NCBI GenBank assembly: GCA_001969505.1
Contig: LSSK01001317.1
Location: 1 to 43,961, forward strand
Direction of reading: 5' to 3'
DNA: 43,961 nt
Origin: Zancudomyces culisetae
Taxonomy: Eukaryota > Kickxellomycota > Harpellomycetes > Harpellales > Legeriomycetaceae
Shown here: positions 34,529 to 43,961 of the stretch, piece after piece
How positions within the stretch are numbered: position 1 is the stretch's first letter
How the letters are laid out: the number at the start of each line of letters is the position of its first letter
The notes under the pieces: model-generated
What the model was told of the DNA's origin: nothing
Database searches by the model: none
What the model saw: only the letters and a program-made list of their open reading frames with translations
Program-made: the position numbers and the translations under genes

Positions 34529-34870
34529 TTAACCAAATCTAGCCTTTTTGCGCTCATTGATCTAATGCATTTTAAATATAATGTTAAAATTCGTTGACCA
34601 GAAAAAAAATAATAGTAGAATCAAATGGACAATCTTATCAAGCTTTATTGTTGTTTTTTTGTTTGTTGAACTTACCCATAGCTTTTTGCATTCATTATAA
34701 GCTTCAAAATACTCTCTACAATATTTCTTGTCGAAATTGTTTTTTTCTAGGCATTTGAGACTGTTTCTAGATTCGAGTTCGCAGGGATTTAAGTATTTTC
34801 CAGGAAGCTTTGATTCGAATTCACGGAGAGTAATCCGCTCTGTTGATTTATCTTGAGATTTATCAGACAT
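34529..34870 (-). CDS. COX23: Cox23-like twin CX9C protein, two exons
   Basis: Exon 1 34870-34676 and exon 2 34561-34529 give 75 aa. A coiled helix-coiled helix fold is shown by two CX9C motifs, Cys30/Cys40 and Cys51/Cys61, within NPCELESRNSLKCLEKNN and KKYCREYFEAYNECKKLW. The spacing and the final INERKKARFG fit Cox23 (CHCHD7 in animals), an intermembrane-space protein imported by Mia40 and needed for cytochrome c oxidase assembly. Without splicing the frame would run on into a hydrophobic tail read from the intron; splicing at GTAAGT and a TAG acceptor restores the normal charged end. Other small CX9C proteins (Cox17, Cmc family) fit less well. Confidence 0.88.
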
Positions 34871-35469
34871 TTTTGAGAAGAATTGGTGCTGTTTGAAGAG
34901 ATGGGCAGATGGGTATTTTTATAAGATATTAAAAGCGGGAGTTTTTATTTTTATTTTTATTTTTATTTTTATTTTTTATTGATATAAGGATGTTTTCGAT
35001 ATGTTCAGTTATTTGAGCCAGCTAAAATAAAGCTTTAAAAAATAGTACAGCAATGTTTGTTCAATCAAAATGAAAACGGAAAATTTTCGTGGAACTGTTT
35101 GTCTAAATGGGAAGGCATCTGCAGCGTATGACTGTGGGTTTGTAGTTCAACTCTAACTGTACCTACTGTTTTTCGCCTGAAACTGATGCGGCGAAGCAAA
35201 TCAAATTTTCATTGGATTTGGCTTTCGCTATTTCACATGATTTACGTGTTCCATTAAAATGTATGTTGATTTGATGATGAGATTTAATTACACATAATAG
35301 AGTCAAGCTCTGATTCAAATTGAGAGGATTTGGGCTGCGCGAGCAGTTCCTAACTCTCAGAAATTGAAGATACGTGTATATTCAAACTCTGAACATTAAC
35401 TTTTGCATGTTATAGCAACTTTTATTATTTAGCTATCGCTATAAGAACAAGGGAAAAAAGGAAAAAAAA
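34871..35469. other. Spacer upstream of COX23, downstream of SEC2
   Basis: 600 bases containing the COX23 promoter and SEC2 3' region. A TTTTTA hexamer run lies at about 34943-34977. No gene seen. Confidence 0.6.
34943..34977. repeat. TTTTTA hexamer run
   Basis: About five or six tandem TTTTTA units roughly 75 bases upstream of the COX23 start codon, so in its promoter or 5' untranslated region. Confidence 0.9.
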
Positions 35470-37827
35470 TTAAAGTTGCAGCAAAGTGGTGGAGCTGGTG
35501 GCACCAATCCTTCGTGAATAGATTTGGATTCTCAATCTTAGGATTTCGAGATAAATAGAATAGACTGACTGACTTTTTACCACCCCAGAACGTACAAGCC
35601 GCAAATAATGATATAGTTCACAAACACAAAGAATACGTGCGTGGCAGGGAAGACAAATCGGTTTTGGATCAGGATCGGAATCTGAATAGCGAAGCAAATG
35701 ATAGATCTGATCATCCTTAGACGAAGCTAGGCCTGCGGCTATGGTTAGTGTTGCAACTGAACCCGCAGATGAAACAAGTTCCGAGTTTGAATTTGCTCTA
35801 GCAGTGGTGGTGGGATGAGTGATAGAATGTGGTAACTGGCAGCCGCACAACTGGCAAAGCCCTTCGGAAAAGGTTTGTTGGTAAAAATACAACGATTTGC
35901 TTTTGAATAGCGTCTTAGAAACCGTTTGATCATGTTTGTGCGACTGTTGGTCAGGCAGTGGTTTGTTTTTAGGGGAGGAGAACCAACGGGTTAGTGATTT
36001 TAGGCCGTCGTACGATGCGGGTTCGTCGCTTTCTTTTTTTGACGAAGGGGAGCTTTGGTCTGGGATGCTGGAATTTACTTGCAGTAACAGCGTGTTTTCT
36101 TGTATTGCTGAGATCAATCGTTTGTATTTTGACCATGATGGGATCAGGGACGTTGAGGAGTTGGAAGCAAAAGATAGCAACAGTGCTGGCTCGATTTCCT
36201 CCTTAAATATTTTTTGGAAAAACTGTGTATTAAAACTATCTTTATCTGTTTTACACTGCAAGAACTGCTGAAATTCCTCAGACTCAGATTCACTTTCTGG
36301 CCTATCCAAAAACTTCATTCTGCTGACCATTACTATCTGCGATTTCCCACCATCTTGTTTCTCATAAAATATGTTTTGGTTTTCAATATCAATTCTCTTG
36401 CTCTCGCCCTCCGCTATTTTGTTTGTGCTCACTAGCTGGACGTCATTGTGCACATCTTCAACAACTGTATCTTGCGAGTCGACGCTTGTGAGCACACCAT
36501 TTGCCACTTTTTCTTTTTGTTTAAGCCGTTCGCTCAGCTCATTCTTCTCTTTTTGCAGCCTTTCTATGGCACGCTGCATTCGCTCAAGCTGTTCTGCCAA
36601 CTTTTGGTTTTTTTTGCTTTCCTGGTCTAACTCCCTACCACAGTTTTCCAGCGTCGTTTTCAGGGCAGTCACCTGGGCTCTCTCCATTTCCAACAAATCC
36701 ACCGCCTCCCTTTTTTGTTTGTCCATTTTCTCCAGCTCATTTTTTTTCTCAATTCGCTCAGTGACAACTATACTCTGTGCTTCCAGCTGGATATTGTTTG
36801 ATAGCTCGGCCAACTCCTGCTCCATATCCTTGAGCTTTGTCTCTGCCTTTATACGTCTTTCTGTTTCTGCTTTTAGGTTGCAATTTGTCATTTCAACCAA
36901 CATCTTGAGTTCCGCAATTTCCGCTGCTTGCTGAAGATCCCCTTGTTCCTGTTGTGTTATTGTAGCTATTGTCGCTCTTTTCCCCTTATTGGCTTCACCA
37001 TGCTGCAATTCGCGTTTTTGTTTGTATCCGTTAATACTAGCTTCGCTATATACTGATTGCAACTTGGCATATCCCACCCTCAAGCTCAACTCACCCTGGC
37101 CCTTTTTTTCTAAATAAGAAGTGTCACTTTTTCTCTTTTCACTCTTTGGTTCGAATCCTACAATATGCCCTACACCTCCAGTGAGACACAGCCCTGCGCT
37201 TGTACTGTCATCATTCTCTGTAGCAATTTTTATTGGGGAATGTCCTATCACAGCTCCCACATCCCTGGATTCTTTTTTTATCACTAGGCTACTCCTTGTA
37301 CTGCTGCATTCTCCACTATTTTCGTCATCTCTGCTCTGTGATACAAAACTTTTACTTTCTCTTTTGAAATTACTTCCCACGCCTTCCCTGTTGATATCTT
37401 CTAATCTTATTCCAAGCTTTGGACTGTATTTGCTCATAAAATTCTTCTGTGCGGTTGTTTTTTCGGTATTTTTAAGAACCACGCTAAGCCTGGGGTCTGC
37501 TTTGACATTGTAGCTCAGTCTTTTATCCACTCTTTTTTTTCTTCTAATACTGGCCATACTCTCCTCCCCGTCTTCTCCTATAAAATTTTTATCTAAAACA
37601 CCCAACTCGCACCTATCACTCAAACTACCATGCCTCCACCTATACGTATCAACACTTTCAGATTTTTTCGAGCCCTTTAGAGTGTATTCGCTCAGCTCCT
37701 GTTTTTCCCCTTCAGTATCTCCGTAATTTTCTGTTTTTATTACAGAGTACACACTGCGAACGCGTCCGTATCTTTTATACGGTCGTTCCTGTGTTCCGGT
37801 CTTCTCTGTCGTCATGTCATTCACCAT
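35470..37827 (-). CDS. SEC2: Sec2/Rabin-type Rab guanine exchange factor
   Basis: 785 aa, single exon from the ATG at 37827 (a second Met lies five codons in). Sec2 activates the Rab Sec4 on secretory vesicles. The N-terminal 280 residues are charged and disordered. A long coiled coil at about residues 290-470 contains the GEF-like segment (ERRIKAETKLKDMEQELAEL, then SNNIQLEAQSIVVTERIEKK), comparable to the Sec2p domain. The C-terminal 150 residues match the fungal Sec2 end: a Cys pair in LCQLCGCQLP, HLLRYSDSD, PICLPCHARILCVCELYHYL, RLVRSG and LRLRIQIYSRRIG. The four-plus Cys arrangement suggests a small zinc-binding module. The combination is diagnostic. The conserved phenylalanine-rich GEF core (xxLFEEANxMV) is less well kept here (NNIQLEAQSIV), so activity on Sec4 is inferred. 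Confidence 0.85.
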   Translation of the reverse strand: MVNDMTTEKTGTQERPYKRYGRVRSVYSVIKTENYGDTEGEKQELSEYTLKGSKKSESVDTYRWRHGSLSDRCELGVLDKNFIGEDGEESMASIRRKKRVDKRLSYNVKADPRLSVVLKNTEKTTAQKNFMSKYSPKLGIRLEDINREGVGSNFKRESKSFVSQSRDDENSGECSSTRSSLVIKKESRDVGAVIGHSPIKIATENDDSTSAGLCLTGGVGHIVGFEPKSEKRKSDTSYLEKKGQGELSLRVGYAKLQSVYSEASINGYKQKRELQHGEANKGKRATIATITQQEQGDLQQAAEIAELKMLVEMTNCNLKAETERRIKAETKLKDMEQELAELSNNIQLEAQSIVVTERIEKKNELEKMDKQKREAVDLLEMERAQVTALKTTLENCGRELDQESKKNQKLAEQLERMQRAIERLQKEKNELSERLKQKEKVANGVLTSVDSQDTVVEDVHNDVQLVSTNKIAEGESKRIDIENQNIFYEKQDGGKSQIVMVSRMKFLDRPESESESEEFQQFLQCKTDKDSFNTQFFQKIFKEEIEPALLLSFASNSSTSLIPSWSKYKRLISAIQENTLLLQVNSSIPDQSSPSSKKESDEPASYDGLKSLTRWFSSPKNKPLPDQQSHKHDQTVSKTLFKSKSLYFYQQTFSEGLCQLCGCQLPHSITHPTTTARANSNSELVSSAGSVATLTIAAGLASSKDDQIYHLLRYSDSDPDPKPICLPCHARILCVCELYHYLRLVRSGVVKSQSVYSIYLEILRLRIQIYSRRIGATSSTTLLQL

Positions 37828-38041
37828 AATTCTGCTTTTTGTTTTTCCCCCCTTCTATAATGGCAATCGAAACCACAAGAAAAAAATAACAACCTCTTAA
37901 TTTTGGTACTTATGCTACCTTTTTCTGTAATTATATATTCACGTCGCACCGCCTAGAAAGTGCTTCACATATGAAATATTAGGCCGCTGGTATAGTGTTG
38001 ATCTTTTGCTTTGATAGTAAAAATCTGCTTTATTTGAGAAG
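37828..38041. promoter_or_regulatory. Short divergent promoter region upstream of SEC2
   Basis: 214 bases separate the SEC2 start from the start of a small plus-strand ORF. It must contain the SEC2 promoter and, if the small ORF is real, a shared one. No specific site is called. Confidence 0.35.
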
Positions 38042-38263
38042 ATGTGTGGTCAATACCCGCAGTTAGATGATAAATATGAGCTCTTGGTCCTTTCTTCACT
38101 AGTACGTGCAACTACTCTATTTTATTTTGATGAATATAGCATAACAAGATTTTTTTTAGATTTTTGGGTGGACGGTAAAGCGCAAGCAATAAACATGTGG
38201 AGAAACTATGCGAATTTTCACAATATATTGTCGTACTTGGAGTTAAATCCAAGTGATATTTAA
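38042..38263 (+). CDS. Hypothetical 73-aa ORF
   Basis: An ATG-initiated frame of 73 codons, beginning MCGQYPQLDDKYELLVLSSL. No domain is recognised. A GTACGT donor at 38102 and a TTTTTTTTAG acceptor 58 bases later could remove an intron, giving instead a roughly 30-aa product ending IFGWTVKRKQ. Either reading could be real or chance. The position head-to-head with SEC2 is the only support. Confidence 0.25.
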   Translation: MCGQYPQLDDKYELLVLSSLVRATTLFYFDEYSITRFFLDFWVDGKAQAINMWRNYANFHNILSYLELNPSDI

Positions 38264-40555
38264 CATAGAGACAAAATATATGCCCGGCACTACTCGTCTC
38301 CCAATACTTGGTAAAAATTTTCCTGAGGAGAGAGTGGGTGTGGGAATGGGAATGAGGGTAGAAAAAACATTGAAATAAAGGTGATGACAGCAATCCTTGG
38401 TGTGGTGTGAAGATTAACAATACATTTTCTGCATTATTGCTACTCGAAATATTTACTAGTGGTAAAACCTTGAAAATTGATTTACTAGTAATTTTCAATT
38501 TCCAGTTTTTCCAGAAATGCTGAACAATAATCGCAACGAAAATCCCAGTTTATTGTTGGATTGTGTTTGATTGTAGTGCTCTTTTCTTGTTAGCACAGGT
38601 AGACTAAAACAAAGTGTTTCAAGCTCTTAATGCAATATTATAGTTTAATGATAAAGTTTGTATACATGGGTTACACTCTGATCATTGTTGGATTATTGTT
38701 GTAAATCAAATAGCCTTTAACTCGTTTTTAGCGTTATACTTTATCCGCTTGTTTTTGTCCTGAATGATTATTTGTCTTGTTAAACCAACGATATAACTGC
38801 TTCAAGTGTCTCTTGTTCGTTTTATTGTTTCGGTAGGATGTGAGATTTATTTCATGCTCATGACTCTTTTACTACACCAGGCATTGAACATCCTTTTGCC
38901 ACCTAGTCGTATCGTTTTTGCCCTTCTCGCTTACAAATACGCTACGATTGGTATATATAAACATATAGTGTTTTTTGTGCAAAAATGTGCTAGTTATGCT
39001 GGTGGGTCGCTTTTTAGTCGTATTCTATGCCGCCGTTAAGTTGGTAAAAACAAATATTTTGTTTTAGAGAGCTGAGTGCTCGGCTATTATACTTCATCCA
39101 GAATTTTTAGACAAGGTATTTTTGTAAAAGAAAAAAAGTTCAAGAGAGAGAGGCGAGCAAAAAAAAGACTTGCTGGGCACAGGATGCACTCCTAAAAACG
39201 TCTATATTCACTGCTTTTTACCTTCAAGCTAAAAAAGCACCCAACACAACCTTTTGCAAAATATAGTCTGATTAACAAAGCAGTAGCTAAACACTTGAAG
39301 AAATGGTCGTTATTGCGGTTTTTATGGTAGGTTTTACTTTGTGTACTAAAATATATACGTACATTATGCTACAAGATGTGATACAAATAAGCAAAATTAA
39401 ATAAAATAAGGTGGATGGGATTATATATTGTGAAATTAAATAAACCGAGAAGGAAATCAGAAATGGTCTGTTTACCATAACCAGCTTTACGTAAAAGTAG
39501 AGTTAAACTAGGAATTCTGCCTGGGTTGGGTTTCAATCGAACAATAAGAAACACGCCCTTTTTTTATTTTTCCCTTTTTTTAGCGTGATACGAAACGCAA
39601 AAACAAGTGTTAAAGTGAAGAAAATGATAATGGAGGTATAATCGCAAACGACTCCAGTATAGTGTACTTTGATGTATTGTGATGTAAAGATATGTGATTT
39701 TTGTCATGTATAAATAATACACAATTAAGTTTCCTAATATAGTTATTGTTAACAGATAGGCCAAGCAGTATTCATGTTTCTCATATTCATGTACATTTTT
39801 CAATGTATCTCCTGCTCTCTTATTAAAAGAGCGTTATTCTTGTAGTTTGCAGGCTAATATGAGATGTAAAAATTGAATATATCTCTGAGAGCTAGGGGTT
39901 TCCGTTGATGATAAGGTGAAAAGTTGTTAAAATAATAAAGAAATTTTGGACAACTATAGATAGTAATTATTTTTATCTTGCTTTTGTTTAGGGGGGAGTG
40001 GATGGTTATATGATGAATGTGGCAGGATCGCTAGAGTGTAACTAGTCTCTCTCTCTCTCTCATAACTCTGGTGATAGGGATCGCACTCTTGTAAAACGGG
40101 CGTTTATTTCTGACTCACACTGGGTAATAACTCTAGCGCAACTAGCAAAGCGTATATTGTTTATTGGGGAAGGACTAGGATATTTTCCTTTGGAACAAAC
40201 AATTGTGAATTTGGAGGGGAAAAGCTAAAAAAAAATGCAGCAAATGCTAGCACACCAAATCATATTTGAAGATTGTTGTTTACAATTATTAATTACTAAC
40301 AAACATGGCTTTTTTTAATTCTCGCCTATGGTATCTCAACTTTACTTTTTTTTTCCCCTCCAATTTACGCTTGTTTTTAAACTAAAATGTGCAAATATAC
40401 AAGTTGAAAGTACAACACAAAAAAAAAGCACTTCAATCTTGGGGTACAACAAGCAGATAAAATAAAAGTAAAAGATTAAACGCCTAATTTTTATCAATCC
40501 AGGTAGAGATTGAACATTAAAGCATAGCTTTAAGCGTAAAAAAGAAAGAAAAATA
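38264..40555. other. AT-rich spacer upstream of PKC1, 2.3 kb
   Basis: Long gap preceding PKC1. It contains a short CT dinucleotide run (about 40048-40061) and several short hydrophobic frames (one starting GTG at 38806, one ATG at 39303), none convincing. It presumably holds a long PKC1 promoter or 5' leader. Confidence 0.6.
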
Positions 40556-43453
40556 ATGGCAAACCATGGAACAGGTGATTTAGAGGGGGCTATAACCGAA
40601 ACGCGGCGCAAATTGTGGAACGAAGAAAAAATATACAATGGAGCCAAAAGTATGCGAACGCAGCATACAAACAAAAATGTGATTGCAGAATTAGATTCGC
40701 AATTGATGGAGAGTGAAAAGCGAATAGAGTATCTACAAGGAAAATTGAAGGAGCTAAGCATAATGCAGAAATCACGAGAAAGTAGGAAATCAGAAGGAAT
40801 TGGGGCAGAACCAGGCAGCCCAGGAGGAGTTGGCGGAAGAGGGGATTATAGACGACATAGCGCGCTGATCAACAAAACTGAGTTACGAAAGTCTTCGGCA
40901 GCGTTGTCTACAGAAAAGATCTCGCTCAAAATCCACGAGATAACATACAAACTGGAGGTGGAAAAAAAGCTCTTGGAGGCGACAAACCGGATGGCATCGA
41001 TATACACGAATGAGTTTATGAAGGGAAACAAGAAAAAGATGACACAAGTGACAGAGACATCGAGTGTATTGAACGAGACGCGCAATAAAATTCGACTACT
41101 GGAGCAGGGGTTCAAAAAGTACCAGAGCTTGTTTGTAGAGTACGTGGATGAGGACACACGAGAAGAGATGTTTCCAGCGGAAGTGGGACGGAGGCGGATG
41201 CTTAGCGGAACACTTGAGATACGCGTCGACGCAGGAAGGTATCTGTCACGAGCACCAACACAGCAAAAGGACATTGAGCCAGAAAGATATGTAAAAGTGA
41301 AGGTGGATGGAGTGTTGAAAGCGACGACACGATTGTCGAAGCAGTCACAGTGGCACGATCAATTCTCCATAAGCGTGTATAAAGCAAGTGAGGTAGAATT
41401 TGGGGTATACGAGGTAGTTGAACACGATGTACTCGTTGGGATTATGTGGATAAAGCTGGCAGATATGTACGAAGAGCTCAAGCAACAACAGGCGATGGGG
41501 GGAGAAGACAAGAAAGAAACAGGAAGCGGTACACGCAGAATGACATCGGGGGTGGTTGGAGCAGCTGGGCGCGACACTGAGGGTATCCAGTCGAGTTGGG
41601 ATGTGGAGCCTTATGGCAGTTTGGAGCTGTGGTTTAACTTCAAGAGCGAAAGAACGCGGCGAAAAGAAGGTGGGACAGAAGAAGGGCTTGGGCGTAAAGC
41701 TGCTGTGCGAAAACGCAAGGGTCCATGTACCGAGATGTATAAACATCATTTCTACACCCAGCAAACCTATGCCATAACCAGATGTGCGATTTGTGAGGAA
41801 TATTTGGTCAATTCGGAAGGGTTGCAGTGTGAAGACTGTCAAATGTTTGTGCATTCCAAATGCGTGCACAAAATTGTCAATAGCTGTCTTGTTGGTGTGT
41901 CTGAAACTGAAGATGCTGACAAGCACCCCGATCCTGTCGATATCATTAAGTATCGCATTCCACATCGCTGGGATAACACGATCAGCTTAGGTGCCAACTG
42001 GTGTTGCCATTGTGGTTCAATGGTAACGCTTGGCCGTAGAATCCTAAAGTGTGTTGAATGTAGCGTTGTCTGCCACTACACTTGTTCGGCCTTTGTGCCC
42101 AACTTTTGCGGACTCAGACTATACAAGGCGTTTGACATGCTGACCCAAATACAGCGCTCGATTGTTGTGAAGCCCACGGTTCTAACTTCTCGCAACACTA
42201 CGTTTAGACAAGCTCGAAAACCCTCAGCTGCTGCCGTTAAATCGCTTGGCTCGCCCGATGGTCAAGGATTCGAATCGCTTGAGCTAAATTACAAGCCACT
42301 CACCTCAGCTATACAAGCGCCTGTTCATTCGCAGCAGGTACAAACAGTAGTTGCTAAATTAGTACCCCCGGTTCCACCACAGGAACTTATACCACAAAAA
42401 GCGGCTGTCACTGCGTTTGGCTCTGAAGACTTCCGTTTTTTGGCAGTGCTAGGAAAAGGAAATTTCGGAAAAGTTATGTTGGCCGAAGAGCGCCGAACCC
42501 GAGGTTTATACGCTATTAAAATACTCAAAAAGCAATTCATTGCCGAAAACGACGAGTTTGAGTCCACCCGCAGCGAGAAACGTGTTCTTCTTATTGCCAA
42601 CAAAACCCGACACCCCTTCCTCATTGGTCTTCACTCGTGTTTCCAAACCGACACGCGCATCTTTTTTGTGATGGAATACATTAGTGGTGGTGACTTGATG
42701 ATGCATATCCAACGCCAGCAGTTTTCTGAGCGTCGCGCCAAGTTCTATGCCTGCGAGGTTCTGCTCGCCTTGGAGTACTTCCACCAGAACAACATTATCT
42801 ATCGTGACTTGAAACTCGACAACATAATGTTGGGTGCAGATGGCCACATTAAGATAGCTGATTATGGACTGTGTAAAGAAAACATGCCCTACGGCGCTAC
42901 CACCCACACATTTTGTGGTACCCCGGAGTTCATGGCTCCCGAAATTGTTCTTGAGCAACGCTATGGCCGCCCCGTCGACTGGTGGGCCTTTGGTGTTTTG
43001 ATTTATGAAATGCTGCTTGGGCAGTCACCCTTCCGTGGTGACGATGAAGAAGAAATCTTCGACGCAATTCTCGAAGATGAGGTTCTTTATCCTGTGAACA
43101 TGTCTCGCGATAGCGTTTCCATCTGTCAGGAACTTCTCGAGCGTGATGCCAACAAGCGTCTGGGCTCTGGTCCTGGTGATGCTGACGATGTCAAGCGTCA
43201 TCCATTCTTCAGAGGTATCAACTGGACAAACATTCTCGAAAAGAAGGTTACCCCACCATTTATTCCTCAAATCAGTGGTCCCAACGATGTTTCTAACTTT
43301 GACACCGAATTTACAAGCGAACGGCCTGTACTAACTGTACTCAAAGGCTATGGACAAAAGGGCGGAGTTGACAAGAAACAAAGCGACTTGGAATTTTCTG
43401 ACTTTGACTACGTAGCTCCGTGGGCTGGAAAAACTGACAAATGGACGCTATAG
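40556..43453 (+). CDS. PKC1: Protein kinase C, fungal Pkc1 type
   Basis: 965 aa, single exon. Domain order: two Rho-binding HR1 coiled coils (about 5-75 and 110-190), a C2-like domain (about 215-300), C1A from His398 (HFYTQQTYAITRCAICEEYL), C1B from His470 (HRWDNTISLGANWCCHCGSM), and an AGC kinase domain from about 626. Kinase motifs: GKGNFGKV, Lys655, catalytic Asp751 in YRDLKLDN, Asp769 in ADYGLCKE, activation-loop Thr in HTFCGTPEF, APE. DYG in place of DFG is the normal state in fungal Pkc1. Pkc1 works downstream of Rho1 in cell-wall integrity signalling. Oddities: the hydrophobic motif reads FSDFDY, with Asp where a Ser/Thr is usual, followed by VAPW as in animal PKN; and the turn-motif Thr (VLTVLKG) lacks the usual following Pro. 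Confidence 0.97.
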   Translation: MANHGTGDLEGAITETRRKLWNEEKIYNGAKSMRTQHTNKNVIAELDSQLMESEKRIEYLQGKLKELSIMQKSRESRKSEGIGAEPGSPGGVGGRGDYRRHSALINKTELRKSSAALSTEKISLKIHEITYKLEVEKKLLEATNRMASIYTNEFMKGNKKKMTQVTETSSVLNETRNKIRLLEQGFKKYQSLFVEYVDEDTREEMFPAEVGRRRMLSGTLEIRVDAGRYLSRAPTQQKDIEPERYVKVKVDGVLKATTRLSKQSQWHDQFSISVYKASEVEFGVYEVVEHDVLVGIMWIKLADMYEELKQQQAMGGEDKKETGSGTRRMTSGVVGAAGRDTEGIQSSWDVEPYGSLELWFNFKSERTRRKEGGTEEGLGRKAAVRKRKGPCTEMYKHHFYTQQTYAITRCAICEEYLVNSEGLQCEDCQMFVHSKCVHKIVNSCLVGVSETEDADKHPDPVDIIKYRIPHRWDNTISLGANWCCHCGSMVTLGRRILKCVECSVVCHYTCSAFVPNFCGLRLYKAFDMLTQIQRSIVVKPTVLTSRNTTFRQARKPSAAAVKSLGSPDGQGFESLELNYKPLTSAIQAPVHSQQVQTVVAKLVPPVPPQELIPQKAAVTAFGSEDFRFLAVLGKGNFGKVMLAEERRTRGLYAIKILKKQFIAENDEFESTRSEKRVLLIANKTRHPFLIGLHSCFQTDTRIFFVMEYISGGDLMMHIQRQQFSERRAKFYACEVLLALEYFHQNNIIYRDLKLDNIMLGADGHIKIADYGLCKENMPYGATTHTFCGTPEFMAPEIVLEQRYGRPVDWWAFGVLIYEMLLGQSPFRGDDEEEIFDAILEDEVLYPVNMSRDSVSICQELLERDANKRLGSGPGDADDVKRHPFFRGINWTNILEKKVTPPFIPQISGPNDVSNFDTEFTSERPVLTVLKGYGQKGGVDKKQSDLEFSDFDYVAPWAGKTDKWTL

Positions 43454-43961
43454 TCTTTTCTTTCCTTTTATCCTCTTTCCTCTTTCCTCCTTCATCATTT
43501 TCATTTCTATTTTATTCTGTTTTATCTTATTTCATCTGATATTTCCTTTTATTTAGCTACTGGTTTTTATTAGAAAAAATTCGTATCAACAGCATACGAA
43601 ACACCCAAATTACCACTAACGATAAATACAACTTAATTAACTCTCTTTTTCTGTCTCTGTTAGATTATAATGTATTTAGTCTTGGGTTCATACTTTTACT
43701 TCTTTATTTTTCTTTATTTCGATAACTCTGGTACACATACGTACATTTATGTATATTGATATAACTGGCGTATATCGTAAATATGTGTGGCGATGGTTTT
43801 AAACTAATTACAACGTGCTTCCTTAACACCCAAGCCATTGATAATGTTTTACATATTCTGTACAGGCTGAAAGATCAAAGAAACATAAAAAATGGGTACA
43901 GCTTTATTGGCGGCATCATATCACCAAATTGATCAATTTATCAGTTTAATTTTCTGTTTTT
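43454..43961. other. PKC1 3' region
   Basis: The 508 bases after the PKC1 stop begin with a pyrimidine-rich tract (about 43455-43555), likely the 3' untranslated region. No other feature before the window ends. Confidence 0.6.

Noticed and set aside
36371-36934. 187-codon plus-strand frame rich in Ser and Phe
   Set aside because: Antisense shadow of the SEC2 coiled coil; Lys/Glu/Gln codons read backwards give Ser/Phe/Leu.
37147-37160. GGTTCGAATCC word, a perfect tRNA B box
   Set aside because: Lies inside SEC2 coding sequence (antisense of GFEPK) with no A box or cloverleaf around it.
38806-39039. 77-codon hydrophobic frame
   Set aside because: Opens with GTG; no ATG and no family resemblance.
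39303-39404. 33-codon hydrophobic ATG frame (MVVIAVFMVGFTL...)
   Set aside because: Considered as an Ost4-like small subunit, but the pattern does not fit and the rest is AT-rich noise.
41345-41965. 206-codon minus-strand frame inside PKC1
   Set aside because: Antisense to the C2-C1 region with perfect zinc-ligand spacing on the plus strand; a shadow.

Overview
The window is nuclear DNA of a fungus. It is AT-rich, every gene is protein-coding, many genes carry short GT-AG spliceosomal introns, and the protein set includes fungal hallmarks: a Pkc1-type kinase with HR1-HR1-C2-C1-C1-kinase order, Sec2, Cbp3, Cox23, Rrg9 and Bud23. Intron-bearing genes, an SBP2-like protein and a 7TM receptor with a long third loop point to an early-branching lineage. 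A low-GC Zoopagomycota/Harpellales-like organism is my best guess, but it is an inference. Genes lie on both strands with 0.2-2.9 kb AT-rich spacers and no operon logic. I see no rRNA, tRNA, CRISPR array or transposon.

Layout, left to right: a partial carnitine acetyltransferase (-, cut by the left edge); a 2.9 kb spacer with one possible small spliced gene; BUD23 methyltransferase (-, 6 exons); ERG26 sterol dehydrogenase (-, 3 exons, first exon only 6 nt); a spacer with a 37-codon candidate membrane ORF; a ZGRF1-like superfamily 1 helicase (+, 7 exons) converging on ARP3 (-, 2 exons); an acyl-protein thioesterase (+, 3 exons) converging on IST1 (-, 5 exons, all introns phase 0); a SECIS-binding-protein-2-like gene (+, 2 exons) divergent from IST1; a single-exon seven-transmembrane receptor (+) converging on RRG9/neugrin (-, 2 exons); an unresolved spliced ORF (-); CBP3 (+); the PX-BAR sorting nexin SNX4/ATG24 (+) converging on a type-II membrane nucleotide pyrophosphatase (-, 3 exons); LUC7 (+, 3 exons with a recovered RS tail) converging on COX23 (-, 2 exons); SEC2 Rab exchange factor (-); a 73-codon hypothetical ORF; and PKC1 (+, 965 aa).

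The genes do not form one pathway. Themes recur: membrane traffic and polarity (SEC2, SNX4, IST1, ARP3, PKC1, thioesterase), mitochondrial biogenesis (CBP3, COX23, RRG9) and RNA/ribosome work (BUD23, LUC7, the SBP2-like protein). The most interesting item is the SBP2-like protein, because SBP2 is the dedicated selenocysteine-insertion factor of eukaryotes and most fungi have lost that system. Also notable: 24 of the 27 introns I placed end in TAG, the Pkc1 homologue has an acidic PKN-like hydrophobic motif, the pyrophosphatase carries a 13-unit Asp-Met microsatellite inside its catalytic domain, and LUC7 has introns that could yield isoforms with or without the RS tail.
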